Below, piece after piece: positions 34,516 to 42,646 of a DNA stretch of 64,000 nt. The notes below the pieces were generated by a model. The model had not been told where the DNA came from, made no database searches, and worked only from the letters and a program-made list of their open reading frames with translations. The translations under genes and the position numbers were made by a program. Position 1 is the first letter of the stretch; the number at the start of each line of letters is the position of its first letter. Where the stretch lies: assembly GCF_001465795.2 (NCBI RefSeq), contig NZ_CP013659.2, forward strand, positions 1,320,501-1,384,500, in the 5' to 3' direction. This stretch comes from Planococcus rifietoensis. Its GTDB lineage: Bacteria > Bacillota > Bacilli > Bacillales_A > Planococcaceae.

Positions 34516-35259
34516 ATGAAAACGATTAAAAGAGTGTTGATCAAGCTCAGTGGTGGGGCATTGGCAAGCGAAAGTGGAGATAGCTTTGACCATCAAAAGC
34601 TTGACCATATTGCTAATGAGATTCTTTCCATTAGCGATATGGACATCGAGGTGGCAGTTGTTATTGGCGGCGGCAATATCTTCCGCGGTAGCTTGGCGGA
34701 GCAATGGAATATCGACCGGGTGGAAGCGGATAACATCGGAACACTTGGCACCATCATGAACAGCTTGATGTTAAGAGGCGTTTTAAAAAGCAAGTCCGGA
34801 AAAGATGTCAGGGTGATGACTTCGATACCTGTACCGTCTGTAGCAGAACCGTATATTCAGCTACGAGCCAAGAGGCATTTGGAGAAAGGTTCCATTGTCA
34901 TCTTCGGCGGAGGCAACGGGCAGCCGTTCGTGACGACTGACTACCCAAGCGTCCAGCGGGCAATCGAAACGAATTGTGATGCCATTTTCGTTGCCAAGCA
35001 AGGCGTGGACGGTGTATTCAATCTGGATCCAAATCAGCACAGTGAAGCGAAAATGTATCGGACATTGCATTTCGACGATATCTTAAAAGAAAACATCAAA
35101 GTCATGGACCAGTCTGCTCTTCTTCTGGCGAAAGACTTCAATATCTCCGTCAACATATTCAACTTCGATAAAAAAGGTGAAGTGAAGAGAATCGTCGAAG
35201 GAAAACAGACTGGAACCTTGGTTTCACAACAAGCTTCAGAGTTTTATGTGAAGAGCTAG
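34516..35259 (+). CDS. pyrH: UMP kinase, additional PyrH-type paralogue
   Basis: 247 residues of the amino-acid-kinase fold: VLIKLSGGALASES, VVIGGGNIFRG, ADNIGTLGTIMNSLMLRG, FGGGNGQPFVTTDYPSVQRA and KQGVDGVFNLDP are the UMP kinase signatures. It should make UDP from UMP using ATP. The usual pyrH lies in the rpsB-tsf-pyrH-frr cluster; this copy stands alone in an accessory region, so a second pyrH elsewhere is expected. The loop DSFDHQKLDHIANEI and the C-terminal extension (VSQQASEFYVKS) may mark the paralogue. Confidence 0.85.
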   Translation: MKTIKRVLIKLSGGALASESGDSFDHQKLDHIANEILSISDMDIEVAVVIGGGNIFRGSLAEQWNIDRVEADNIGTLGTIMNSLMLRGVLKSKSGKDVRVMTSIPVPSVAEPYIQLRAKRHLEKGSIVIFGGGNGQPFVTTDYPSVQRAIETNCDAIFVAKQGVDGVFNLDPNQHSEAKMYRTLHFDDILKENIKVMDQSALLLAKDFNISVNIFNFDKKGEVKRIVEGKQTGTLVSQQASEFYVKS

Positions 35260-35316
35260 TCAGCACAAACTCATAGGATGTGAGCATAAGTGGATGTAGC
35301 GGAAGTGAGTAAAAAA

Positions 35317-35760
35317 ATGAAGATACAACAAATTACGGGGCCTTTCAAAAACGAAGCGAGGGCAGTCGTTTTAAAAGGCTTGGAGGAGCGATTCGGATTT
35401 ATCGATCCTTCCTACAATCCTGATTTAAAAGACATAGTGAGCAGTTACAGCCGGGAGAAGACGATGTTTTTTGTTTGTGTCTTTGATAATGCAGTAATTT
35501 CTACTGGAGCGGTTTCGTATGAAGCCACTGGTATTGGCAGAATAGAACGCATGTCGGTTCTCAAAAAATACAGAAGGAGCGGCATAGCCAAAATAATGCT
35601 CCAACATTTAGAATCGTGGGCACAGCAACAGGGTTACGAAAAACTGGTTCTGGAAACGAATAAAAGCTGGACGAGTGCGATTGAATTTTATAAGAAGCAG
35701 CATTATGAAATCTACTTGAACGAAGGGGAACGCATCCACTTTTCCAAGTGCTTGGTTTAA
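35317..35760 (+). CDS. GNAT N-acetyltransferase
   Basis: 147 residues. Acetyl-CoA loop KKYRRSGIAKIMLQHLESWA, then KLVLETNKSWTSAIEFYKKQ, typical of GNAT. The ATG is seven bases after GGAAGTGAG; the in-frame GTG at 35290 has no good ribosome site. It follows the pyrH paralogue with a 57-base gap and could share its transcript. Substrate unknown. Confidence 0.85.
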   Translation: MKIQQITGPFKNEARAVVLKGLEERFGFIDPSYNPDLKDIVSSYSREKTMFFVCVFDNAVISTGAVSYEATGIGRIERMSVLKKYRRSGIAKIMLQHLESWAQQQGYEKLVLETNKSWTSAIEFYKKQHYEIYLNEGERIHFSKCLV

Positions 35761-35850
35761 TACAGTTAATAACCTTTAAACAGATGGATTTTAAATCTGC
35801 TAGTTTCTTTAGGGAAATACAGACCAGTACAAAAAGAAAGGACTGCTTGG

Positions 35851-36600
35851 ATGAAGCACATATACGCTTTTGAAGAAACAAGTGAATACGATAAGTTTCA
35901 AACGATTATTCAAGACTTTACTAAGAAACTGCAGAACTACGAGCAATTCTTGGAAGATAAGTATGAATTGATAGAAAAGCCAAAAGGAATAGTGTGGACG
36001 TCTTTTGATGAGGCTACCACTATTTTCTCGGATCTTCCGATTCCTGCTTTTACGAATAAAGACACTATCTACATAACACCTGATTTAAATGCTTGGAGAA
36101 ATATGTTTCTAGAACAATTGGATGGAAAAAGTCTTCCTTCTATCCAAGCTTTCTATGAGCATCTATCCGAGAAACATCTACTGACGATATTGGGACATGA
36201 ATTAACGCACCACTCAGATTTGTTCTTAGATGAATTTGAAGATGCACGGGAAGATAATACCTGGTTCGAAGAAGGCATGTGTGAGTATCTTCCAAGAAAA
36301 TTCTTTCTAACTGATAGTGAGTTTGAGGAAATCGCAGTAATCGAAACCGAACTGGTCAACTCATTCACGTCTGAATATGGAAGCCGTTCTCTAAGCGCTT
36401 TTGGAAGCAATTCCTATCAGGCAAGGCTATCCAGTATCATGTTTGATTACTGGCGAAGTTTTCTTGCTGTAAAATACCTAGTGGAAGAACGCTTTAATCA
36501 CAATATACAAGCCGTTTTTGAGAAATACCATGAATGGGATACAGAAGGGCGCAAGAGGACACTACTGGAGCATTTCGAATTGGACCATGTTTTTTCGTAG
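35851..36600 (+). CDS. HExxH zinc peptidase-like protein
   Basis: 249 residues. GHELTHHSDLF (HELTH at 116-120) is followed 20 residues later by WFEEGMCEYLPRKF, the Glu-containing helix that provides the third zinc ligand of gluzincins. The rest is helical with no signal peptide. It looks like a distant relative of the DUF2268/YjaZ type found 1.6 kb upstream on the other strand, but I cannot name the family. Good ribosome site (AAAGAAAGGA). Confidence 0.65.
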   Translation: MKHIYAFEETSEYDKFQTIIQDFTKKLQNYEQFLEDKYELIEKPKGIVWTSFDEATTIFSDLPIPAFTNKDTIYITPDLNAWRNMFLEQLDGKSLPSIQAFYEHLSEKHLLTILGHELTHHSDLFLDEFEDAREDNTWFEEGMCEYLPRKFFLTDSEFEEIAVIETELVNSFTSEYGSRSLSAFGSNSYQARLSSIMFDYWRSFLAVKYLVEERFNHNIQAVFEKYHEWDTEGRKRTLLEHFELDHVFS

Positions 36601-36744
36601 AACGTTTCAGCTAAAGCTTTAGTTTTTGTTTTGAATATGAAGAAATCTAAAAGAAATAGAGGAAATAGGAGAACAAGTAATCAAGTTTCACCAATATGCA
36701 CTGCACAAAACTTAAAAACTGTCTGATCGGAGAGGATTCGAATA

Positions 36745-37287
36745 ATGACGCGTTCAAAGAAGGAAAAAAATGAACTGTGGGAATGGGGAAAAGCGATTTT
36801 CATTGCTTTTGTTGTAGTAGGGATCGTTCGCTTTTTTCTTTTTGCCCCCATTGTTGTCGATGGCGAGTCGATGATGCCGACTTTGGAAAACGGAGATCGA
36901 ATGATTGTAAATAAAATCGGATATTTGATTGGAGAGCCTGATCGATACGACATAATAGTGTTTCATGCTACAGAAGATAAAGACTTTATTAAAAGAGTGA
37001 TCGGACTACCAGGGGATCATGTGGCATACGAGGATGGCCAACTGTTAATAAACGGAGAAGCACAAAAAGAACCTTATGATGGTGACATAGAAACATTCAC
37101 TGAAGATTTCTCGCTTGAAAAAGTAACAGAATTTGAAACGATTCCAGAAGGCTATGTCTTCGTATTGGGTGATAACCGAAAAAACAGCACGGATAGCCGT
37201 ATCATTGGGCTGATACCGATTAAAGAAATAGTGGGCAGCACAAATTATGTTTTCTGGCCATTCGACGATGTAGGCTTTGTTGAGTGA
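36745..37287 (+). CDS. lepB: Type I signal peptidase
   Basis: 180 residues. One N-terminal membrane helix (AIFIAFVVVGIVRFFLFAPIV), then the catalytic Ser in VVDGESMMPTL (Ser42) and the Lys in FIKRVIGLPGD (Lys83), and the box E motif GDNRKNSTDSR. It removes signal peptides of exported proteins at the outer membrane face. Firmicutes usually carry several sip genes. The ATG follows GGAGAGG with somewhat long spacing. Confidence 0.93.
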   Translation: MTRSKKEKNELWEWGKAIFIAFVVVGIVRFFLFAPIVVDGESMMPTLENGDRMIVNKIGYLIGEPDRYDIIVFHATEDKDFIKRVIGLPGDHVAYEDGQLLINGEAQKEPYDGDIETFTEDFSLEKVTEFETIPEGYVFVLGDNRKNSTDSRIIGLIPIKEIVGSTNYVFWPFDDVGFVE

Positions 37288-37405
37288 AAAAGTTACCGTT
37301 AGATTGTGTTCAAAGTGAATGTAAATACGAAGATTTTATCTATAGCCGCATCGCATCCATCATCCAATATGATGAATTAACATTATAGAAGGTGGGTGTT
37401 TTAAT

Positions 37406-37462
37406 TTGAAAGCACTTTTAGTTATTGATGTGCAAAATGGTTTAGTGGAAAAAGGGGAATCC
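37406..37462 (+). pseudogene. Truncated isochorismatase-family gene start
   Basis: A good ribosome site (AAGGTGGG) and a TTG start lead into KALLVIDVQNGLVEKG, the typical N-terminus of isochorismatase/nicotinamidase-like hydrolases including the catalytic Asp. After about 19 codons the sequence passes into a perfect hairpin (37463-37504) and the remaining 170 or so expected residues are missing. It is a 5' remnant. Confidence 0.7.
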
Positions 37463-37504
37463 CAAAGAGAGGAGATACTGGTGGCTCAGTATCTCCTCTC
37501 TTTG
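37463..37504. terminator. Perfect 18-bp hairpin, probable bidirectional terminator
   Basis: CAAAGAGAGGAGATACTG and CAGTATCTCCTCTCTTTG are exact inverse complements with a six-base loop. It lies between converging genes and exactly at the breakpoint of the isochorismatase remnant. Confidence 0.75.
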
Positions 37505-37554
37505 TTCATTGAATTAACAAGCACAGTAAAAAAACGGATATAAATACGAATCCC

Positions 37555-38199
37555 TTATGGTTCTTGAATTAATGAACTCATCTTCTCAAGCCTTTCATAG
37601 GCTTCCGCATAGACCTCGGCTCTTTCCTGTTCGGTTTTGATGTCATCGAAGTTCAAAAGGATGTTTTCTGTCTCGATCAACCATTGTTCTAAGGGTTCGA
37701 AGTCATTCAGGTCTTTGATTTGCTGGAGCCTCGAAAGTGGAGCAGCGACTTGTCCGTCTGCATTTCCGCCCACTCTGTTCTCAGGAGAAGGTATCCCAGA
37801 AGCATCTTGAAGCCAACCCATAATGACACCCGTTTTTTGGCCTTCCGTTGGTTCGGTGGGGCCAGATTCCGAATGAATTCGGGCCACCATGGCTTTAGTG
37901 TCTTGATCAAAGGTATAGCCATTTTCGTATTCAACCGCATTCACAAATTCACTGTCCGCCAAACGACCTTCCTCAGGCAGTTCGTAACTGTCGAAATGCT
38001 CCTTGATCTCTTGATAAGGAGATTCCAATTGTGGATCTTCTTGTTCAGGCGTCTCTTCCTCAGCCGTGGCTTCAGGTGTGTATTCCTCAGCCACTGTTTC
38101 ACTTTCATTAACAGCAATATCAGCCGTTTCTTCAGAAGCACTGCATCCTGCCATCAGCAAGGCGGACAAGATTCCTAATCCTATAGCAAATTTCTTCAT
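37555..38199 (-). CDS. Acidic lipoprotein, function unknown
   Basis: 214 residues with a lipoprotein signal (KKFAIGLGILSALLMAGCSA; lipobox LMAGC, Cys19), then a Glu-rich low-complexity linker (residues about 22-60) and a folded helical domain (PYQEIKEHFDSYELPEEGRL ... LEQWLIETENILLNF). The linker suggests a domain held away from the membrane through the cell wall. Ribosome site GGAGGAGA on the minus strand. Family not recognised. Confidence 0.7.
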   Translation of the reverse strand: MKKFAIGLGILSALLMAGCSASEETADIAVNESETVAEEYTPEATAEEETPEQEDPQLESPYQEIKEHFDSYELPEEGRLADSEFVNAVEYENGYTFDQDTKAMVARIHSESGPTEPTEGQKTGVIMGWLQDASGIPSPENRVGGNADGQVAAPLSRLQQIKDLNDFEPLEQWLIETENILLNFDDIKTEQERAEVYAEAYERLEKMSSLIQEP

Positions 38200-38353
38200 T
38201 GTATCTCCTCCAATTAATCGCTAATGTATAGTATAAAGAACATTCTTTTTTTATCCAAATAAGTTATTTTGCGCCATATGAATTTCAGTCAAAAATCAAG
38301 ATGACTATAATCGCGGAACAAGTATAGCCCCACTAATGGAGATGACACCAAAT

Positions 38354-38794
38354 ATGAACATTCGAAAAGCGGATCACAGCGACTTGAACGCCATCTTATC
38401 CTTATCACCGCAAGCTATTTTCGATGGAACTTTAGGTGAAGTGATGCCTTCAAGTGAAAAAGTCGAAAGCTTGGTTCAGCCTTTATTGGATAAAGGCGGG
38501 TTTTATTTTATCGCAGAAGCGAAAGATGAAATCCTTGGTTGGGTTCTAGTAGGAACCACAAAAGATCAGTTTACTGAAAAGCAGATTGGATTCATTTACG
38601 AACTGTATATCCGACAACAACACCGTGGCAAAGGACATTCAAAACGGTTGATGAATGCGGCCATTGAGCATTTTCAAAAAGAAGGGTACGCAGAAGTACG
38701 GTTAAGCGCAAAAGCAGAAAATCCAGCTGTGCATATGTACGAGAATATGGGATTTACGACAAGGAGCGTCACCATGTGCCTGAATCTCGAATAA
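38354..38794 (+). CDS. GNAT N-acetyltransferase
   Basis: 146 residues. QHRGKGHSKRLMNAAIEHFQ is the acetyl-CoA loop and RLSAKAENPAVHMYENMGF the conserved C-terminal part. The start is uncertain among in-frame ATGs at 38336, 38342 and 38354; the last has GGAG twelve bases upstream and begins with MNIRKADHSDL, the usual GNAT beginning. Substrate unknown. Confidence 0.8.
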   Translation: MNIRKADHSDLNAILSLSPQAIFDGTLGEVMPSSEKVESLVQPLLDKGGFYFIAEAKDEILGWVLVGTTKDQFTEKQIGFIYELYIRQQHRGKGHSKRLMNAAIEHFQKEGYAEVRLSAKAENPAVHMYENMGFTTRSVTMCLNLE

Positions 38795-38841
38795 AGTGAA
38801 GACGCATTATCTAACCATTAAAGCTAAAAAGGGGGATTTCA

Positions 38842-39024
38842 ATGTCATCTGATCCACTGATTATTTGGGTTATGCTTTCGGTTATTTGGGTTGTGTTGGC
38901 CTTATATGGAATAGACCGCATGCAAAAATCCAAGGGAAAGCGTGAGTCTGATATGGAAAAAAGAGTTCGCCAACTAGAAGAAGAAAATAAAAGGCTAAAA
39001 GAAAAAGAGGAGGATGAATTATAA
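38842..39024 (+). CDS. Small membrane protein with coiled-coil tail
   Basis: 60 residues: one membrane helix (IIWVMLSVIWVVLALYGI) followed by a highly charged coiled coil (MEKRVRQLEEENKRLKEKEE). Excellent ribosome site (AAAAAGGGGG). Short single-helix proteins of this form are common in Bacillales; function unknown. Confidence 0.6.
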   Translation: MSSDPLIIWVMLSVIWVVLALYGIDRMQKSKGKRESDMEKRVRQLEEENKRLKEKEEDEL

Positions 39025-39077
39025 AATTTATCCCAGAAGAAGTTAAAAAATCTCATTTACTTGAAAAGAGGTTCACT

Positions 39078-39665
39078 ATGAAAATTGAAAATCACTTAAA
39101 AGACATGCCGACATTTGAAACGGAACGACTGCTGCTAAGAAAAGTGACACGGTACGATTTGGATGATGTGTTTGAATTCTCTTCCGATCCCGAAGTAGCG
39201 CAACGTATGACCTGGGAGAAGAACGATTCAAAAGAAGAAACCTTATCCAACTTCCTGCAGCCGACTGTGGACGGATATAAAGATGGCCAAAGCGGTGTAT
39301 GGGCGATTGTGTATAAAGAAAGCGAGAAAGTCATCGGAACTTGCTCGCTGGTCGAGTGGTCGAATGAACATCAAAAAGCAGAAATAGGTTACGTGTTAAA
39401 TCGCAAATTTTGGGGAGCGGGAATCGCTACAGAAGCGCTAAGGGAAGTCCTGAGTTACAGTTTTGGCGTACTTCAATTGAACCGGATCGAAGGCGGCTGC
39501 GATTTAGACAATATCGGGTCTGAAAAAGTCATGTTGAAAGCCGGCATGACCTTTGAAGGCGTTTTGAGAAAGAATGAACGTATCAAAGGAGAATTTAGAG
39601 ACACAAAAATCTTTTCGATCTTAAAAAGTGAATTCGATTCTGTGTCTATACATAGTTCAAAATAA
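39078..39665 (+). CDS. GNAT acetyltransferase, RimJ/RimL type
   Basis: 195 residues with the RimJ-type start FETERLLLRKVTRYDLDDVFEF, then IGYVLNRKFWGAGIATEALR (acetyl-CoA loop) and GGCDLDNIGSEKVMLKAGM. This group acetylates N-termini of ribosomal proteins or small molecules. Ribosome site AAAGAGG before ATG. It follows the small coiled-coil gene with a 53-base gap. Confidence 0.85.
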   Translation: MKIENHLKDMPTFETERLLLRKVTRYDLDDVFEFSSDPEVAQRMTWEKNDSKEETLSNFLQPTVDGYKDGQSGVWAIVYKESEKVIGTCSLVEWSNEHQKAEIGYVLNRKFWGAGIATEALREVLSYSFGVLQLNRIEGGCDLDNIGSEKVMLKAGMTFEGVLRKNERIKGEFRDTKIFSILKSEFDSVSIHSSK

Positions 39666-39724
39666 ATTCGCTGTTTCCACTACAGACTTCAATTAAAAAA
39701 AACATTGTAGCAAGGCGTGATGTG

Positions 39725-40132
39725 ATGAAAGATTTTACAACAAGATTTGTCAGTGTTCTGCTTGCGATTCCAAGCATGCTGCTGATCAATTTGATCATTG
39801 AATATTTAAGTGGGGGCCTTGCTCCTTATACAGGTGAGGGAGTGGACTACAGTGGCCCAGTTTGGTTGGGATTGCTTGTAGTGGGCTTGTATTCTTTCCC
39901 TGTCTACCTCATTCTGGGCATTCCCGTTTCGTATCTAGTGGATTTTCTTTCCGTTAACACGCGCGGATACAGCTATTTGGATAAGTTAATTATGTATATG
40001 CTAGTCTGTATCATCTTAATTTATTTACTAGACGATATGGAAAATATATTCAGCTTAGCGCCGGTAATGTTGGTTATTGTGCCCGTCATGAGTTATTTCC
40101 ATGTTCTTTATTTTTTGAAAAACCGCAAATAA
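39725..40132 (+). CDS. Integral membrane protein, function unknown
   Basis: About 135 residues with four hydrophobic segments (VSVLLAIPSMLLINLII, VWLGLLVVGLYSFPVYLI, IMYMLVCIILIYLL, MLVIVPVMSYFHVLYFL). No family recognised. The ATG or the overlapping GTG three bases before it may start translation. Followed by a terminator. Confidence 0.65.
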   Translation: MKDFTTRFVSVLLAIPSMLLINLIIEYLSGGLAPYTGEGVDYSGPVWLGLLVVGLYSFPVYLILGIPVSYLVDFLSVNTRGYSYLDKLIMYMLVCIILIYLLDDMENIFSLAPVMLVIVPVMSYFHVLYFLKNRK

Positions 40133-40212
40133 GCAGGGCTTAGAAAACCAGGTGTTCAATTGAATGTACATAATCCAGTATATAGAGATTTTTTTGTAAA
40201 GTACCTGTGATG

Positions 40213-40248
40213 AAAGAAGCTCAGAAATGAGTTTCTTCTTTTTTTTAC
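40213..40248 (+). terminator. Terminator before the ECF sigma gene
   Basis: GAAAGAAGCTC pairs with GAGTTTCTTC and is followed by eight T residues. Its AAGAAGCTC/GAGTTTCTTC arms recur in the repeat family seen at 55-60 kb. Confidence 0.85.
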
Positions 40249-40317
40249 TTATTTTTGGTGATTCGGTGTAACGAAAAGAGATTTTTTCAGATATATAGGG
40301 TGAAAGGAGGTAGAAGA

Positions 40318-40800
40318 GTGGATGGCCTTACGGAAATATATGAGAAACACGCAGAACAGGTTTTCAAATACATAATTACCTTATGTCGAAATGCAGATGT
40401 AGCAGAGGAATTAACTCAAGAAACTTTTTATGAAGCGATCCGGTCGATCGACAACTACAACGGCCAATGCAAAATGTCGGTCTGGTTATGTCAAATCGGC
40501 AAGCATACTTACTACAAATATGTCGATAAACAAGTGAAGCAAGCGGATCAAATACAGTCTACTGAATACGTGAACTCCATTGAAGATGACATTATTGCTT
40601 CTGAAAATAAGATAGCAATATTCCGGATGGTCCATTTGCTTGATGAGCCATACAAAGAAATAGTTTTGTTGCGTCTATTAGGTGGTTTAAGTTTTAAGGA
40701 AATTGGAGAAGTTCATCAACGAAATGAAAATTGGGCCAGAGTATCATTTTACAGAGCTAAATTAAAGTTAAGAGAGGGAGTGACTTCAGTTGAGAAATGA
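40318..40800 (+). CDS. ECF-type RNA polymerase sigma factor
   Basis: 160 residues. Region 2 (LTEIYEKHAEQVFKYIITLC ... VAEELTQETFYEAIRSIDNY) and region 4 (LLDEPYKEIVLLRLLGGLSF, KEIGEVHQRNENWARVSFYR) are clear, with no extension. GTG start eight bases after AAAGGAGG; the longer upstream frame is unlikely. The anti-sigma gene overlaps its end by 11 bases, so the pair is translationally coupled. The controlled regulon is unknown; ECF pairs of this layout usually answer to cell-envelope stress. Confidence 0.92.
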   Translation: MDGLTEIYEKHAEQVFKYIITLCRNADVAEELTQETFYEAIRSIDNYNGQCKMSVWLCQIGKHTYYKYVDKQVKQADQIQSTEYVNSIEDDIIASENKIAIFRMVHLLDEPYKEIVLLRLLGGLSFKEIGEVHQRNENWARVSFYRAKLKLREGVTSVEK

Positions 40801-41629
40801 ATGCTACATCGTACGTGATTTATTGCCTTCCTACATAGATCAATTGTGCAGCGAGCAAAGCAGAATTTTTGTTGAAAAGCATATAACGCAGTGTGAATCA
40901 TGTGCTCAAATTTTACAACATATGAAAGTCGAGTTTGATGATGCTGAAGACGTGGAAATACCTGTACGTCTTGAACAGAAAAAGCCATTTGAAAAAGTGT
41001 CTCAATTGATAAAGGCACAAGGAAAGTTCTCAAATATATTAGGGTTCTCTTTTTGGTCCGGGATAGTTATTACAGTAATACTTTTAGTGTTTTCTTTGAA
41101 CCACTTAGTTTTGTGGCAGAATGATCAAGAAGAAGTTCAACGTGTAGCGCAAGAACAGCAAGATATTATGGATAAAGTCTTCGCTGTATTAATGGAACCA
41201 GAAACTCCTAATGAGCAGTCATTGCAAATCGTTTTTCAGCAATATAAGGAACAATTACAGCATATTGCAGTATTTCCCTCTGGAGCAGTAGAAGATACCA
41301 TTCTCGATTTGCAAACCCCAAGCACTACATACCCTGTTGAATACGAACGAGCTTCCATTGTCATTGGTGAATACGGAGAAATCACAGAACCAATTGTTCC
41401 AATTGATTACGATATCGGTACAATGGCTATGGCGAACGAAGAATGGGTCGTCCAATTCGAATATAAAGAGTCCTACTTAGCAACAGTGGAAAATGCTCAT
41501 CAAATTAAACACTATGCACCTAGTAGTTGGGAATTATTTTTAATGCCTATTATTTTTAGTGTGATAAGCTTCTTTATATTTTTGATTTGGGTATATCACA
41601 AGCGAATCATGAAACCAATGGAAGTTTGA
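40790..41629 (+). CDS. Zinc-finger membrane anti-sigma factor
   Basis: 279 residues. The N-terminal ZAS domain is CYIVRDLLPSYIDQLCSEQS followed by KHITQCESCAQI (His-x3-Cys-x2-Cys), which binds the ECF factor. A membrane helix (FWSGIVITVILLVFSL) at about residues 80-97 leads to an outer domain, and a second helix (LMPIIFSVISFFIFLIWVY) sits near the C-terminus. Starts with TTG inside the sigma gene. It holds the sigma factor at the membrane until an outside signal releases it. Confidence 0.88.
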   Translation: MRNECYIVRDLLPSYIDQLCSEQSRIFVEKHITQCESCAQILQHMKVEFDDAEDVEIPVRLEQKKPFEKVSQLIKAQGKFSNILGFSFWSGIVITVILLVFSLNHLVLWQNDQEEVQRVAQEQQDIMDKVFAVLMEPETPNEQSLQIVFQQYKEQLQHIAVFPSGAVEDTILDLQTPSTTYPVEYERASIVIGEYGEITEPIVPIDYDIGTMAMANEEWVVQFEYKESYLATVENAHQIKHYAPSSWELFLMPIIFSVISFFIFLIWVYHKRIMKPMEV

Positions 41630-41718
41630 GTAAGTTGTTGCTATAGGGGAGAGGAAAATGAACTCTTGTGGTAAAATAAGTAAAAAATAATTGTCTTATT
41701 AAAGGGAGGTAGGCAATA

Positions 41719-41973
41719 ATGAACTCAGGCACAATCTCGGTCGCAGCGTTTTTGATTTCTTTGGCTGTTTATACAATTTGGTTTTTTAATGAAAATCTAT
41801 TCTCTAATATAGCAATGATTGTAGCTGTTGCTCTGCCGCTTATCGGAATCGTGGCAGCACTTTTTGCCAAGAACAGATCGCTCAGAGTAGTGGGCTTAGT
41901 TGGAAATTCTTTGGTTCTTCTTTTAGCGGTTGTCCTCCCGTTTATCTCTACGCTATTTTGGAAAACTCCTTAG
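41719..41973 (+). CDS. Small membrane protein, paralogue of the one at 55487
   Basis: 84 residues with three hydrophobic segments. It is closely similar along its whole length to the product at 55487-55744: both have SGxISxAAFLISLxVYTxWF and end FxSTLFWxTP. Ribosome site GGGAGGTAGG; an upstream TGGTAAAATAAGTA stretch is an extended -10 promoter element shared with that paralogue. Function unknown. Confidence 0.75.
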   Translation: MNSGTISVAAFLISLAVYTIWFFNENLFSNIAMIVAVALPLIGIVAALFAKNRSLRVVGLVGNSLVLLLAVVLPFISTLFWKTP

Positions 41974-42084
41974 GTTGCTGATTGTGACACTGTATTTTCA
42001 TTAAGGTCATGTTGATTCTGGAAAACTAATGTCTACTTTCTATTAAAGAATCACCATGAGATAAGGCAAAGGAGTTGAAGCTGT

Positions 42085-42495
42085 ATGAGAAGATTTCTTT
42101 TATTGCTTGCTGCATGTCTTCCGATCATGATAATGATGGGATGTTCTGAAGAGGAAATAGTTCGTGTAGGCACTCCTTTTAACGATGAAGGCACGACAGG
42201 GGCGGAGTTCAATACAGGTTTCACGGACTCAGAAACGATATCTGAGTTGCAGGTGATTATTGAAATGGAAGAGAAAATAGAACCACCCAAAGAGTTAGCT
42301 CCAGTCGCAGATCTTGTTCTTACCTTGGATAAACCGGAAGAAAATGTTTCTGAACTTTGGCGGTACATATAGTATATGGATGATGGCAGTGCCGTTTTGT
42401 GCAATAGAGAAAGCGCAGTGGTACGAGAAGACGAGCAAGAGTTCTATACTCTAGATGAAGAACAAACAATGGAGTTAAAAAGCATACTAGAATAA
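42085..42495 (+). pseudogene. Lipoprotein gene interrupted by one in-frame TAG
   Basis: Starts after AAAGGAG with a lipoprotein signal (RRFLLLLAACLPIMIMMGCS; lipobox MMGC). It reads 95 codons to ELWRYI and then TAG (42370-42372). The same frame continues YMDDGSAVLCNRESAVVRED ... EFYTLDEEQTMELKSILE to TAA, which looks like the natural end of the protein. A Trp TGG to TAG change would explain it. The N-terminal 95 residues may still be made and lipidated. Confidence 0.65.
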
Positions 42496-42513
42496 ATGGA
42501 ATATAGGGGACGT

Positions 42514-42547
42514 AAAAGAAGCTGATGATGAGAAGCTTCTTTTTTTG
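42514..42547 (+). terminator. Terminator after the interrupted lipoprotein gene
   Basis: AAAAGAAGCT pairs with AGCTTCTTTT, with a T7 run through the right arm and beyond. Confidence 0.85.
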
Positions 42548-42646
42548 TGCGTTTAATAATGTTTGGATTTGTTTAATGATTGTGATTTTAGTACTGTATT
42601 TAAAAACATCAAATGGTAAAATAAGTATGTATAAAAGAAGCATCTT

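Noticed and set aside
40268..40300. TGTAAC-type ECF promoter before the sigma gene
   Set aside because: The -35-like TGTAACG is present, but no convincing -10 partner; too weak to list.
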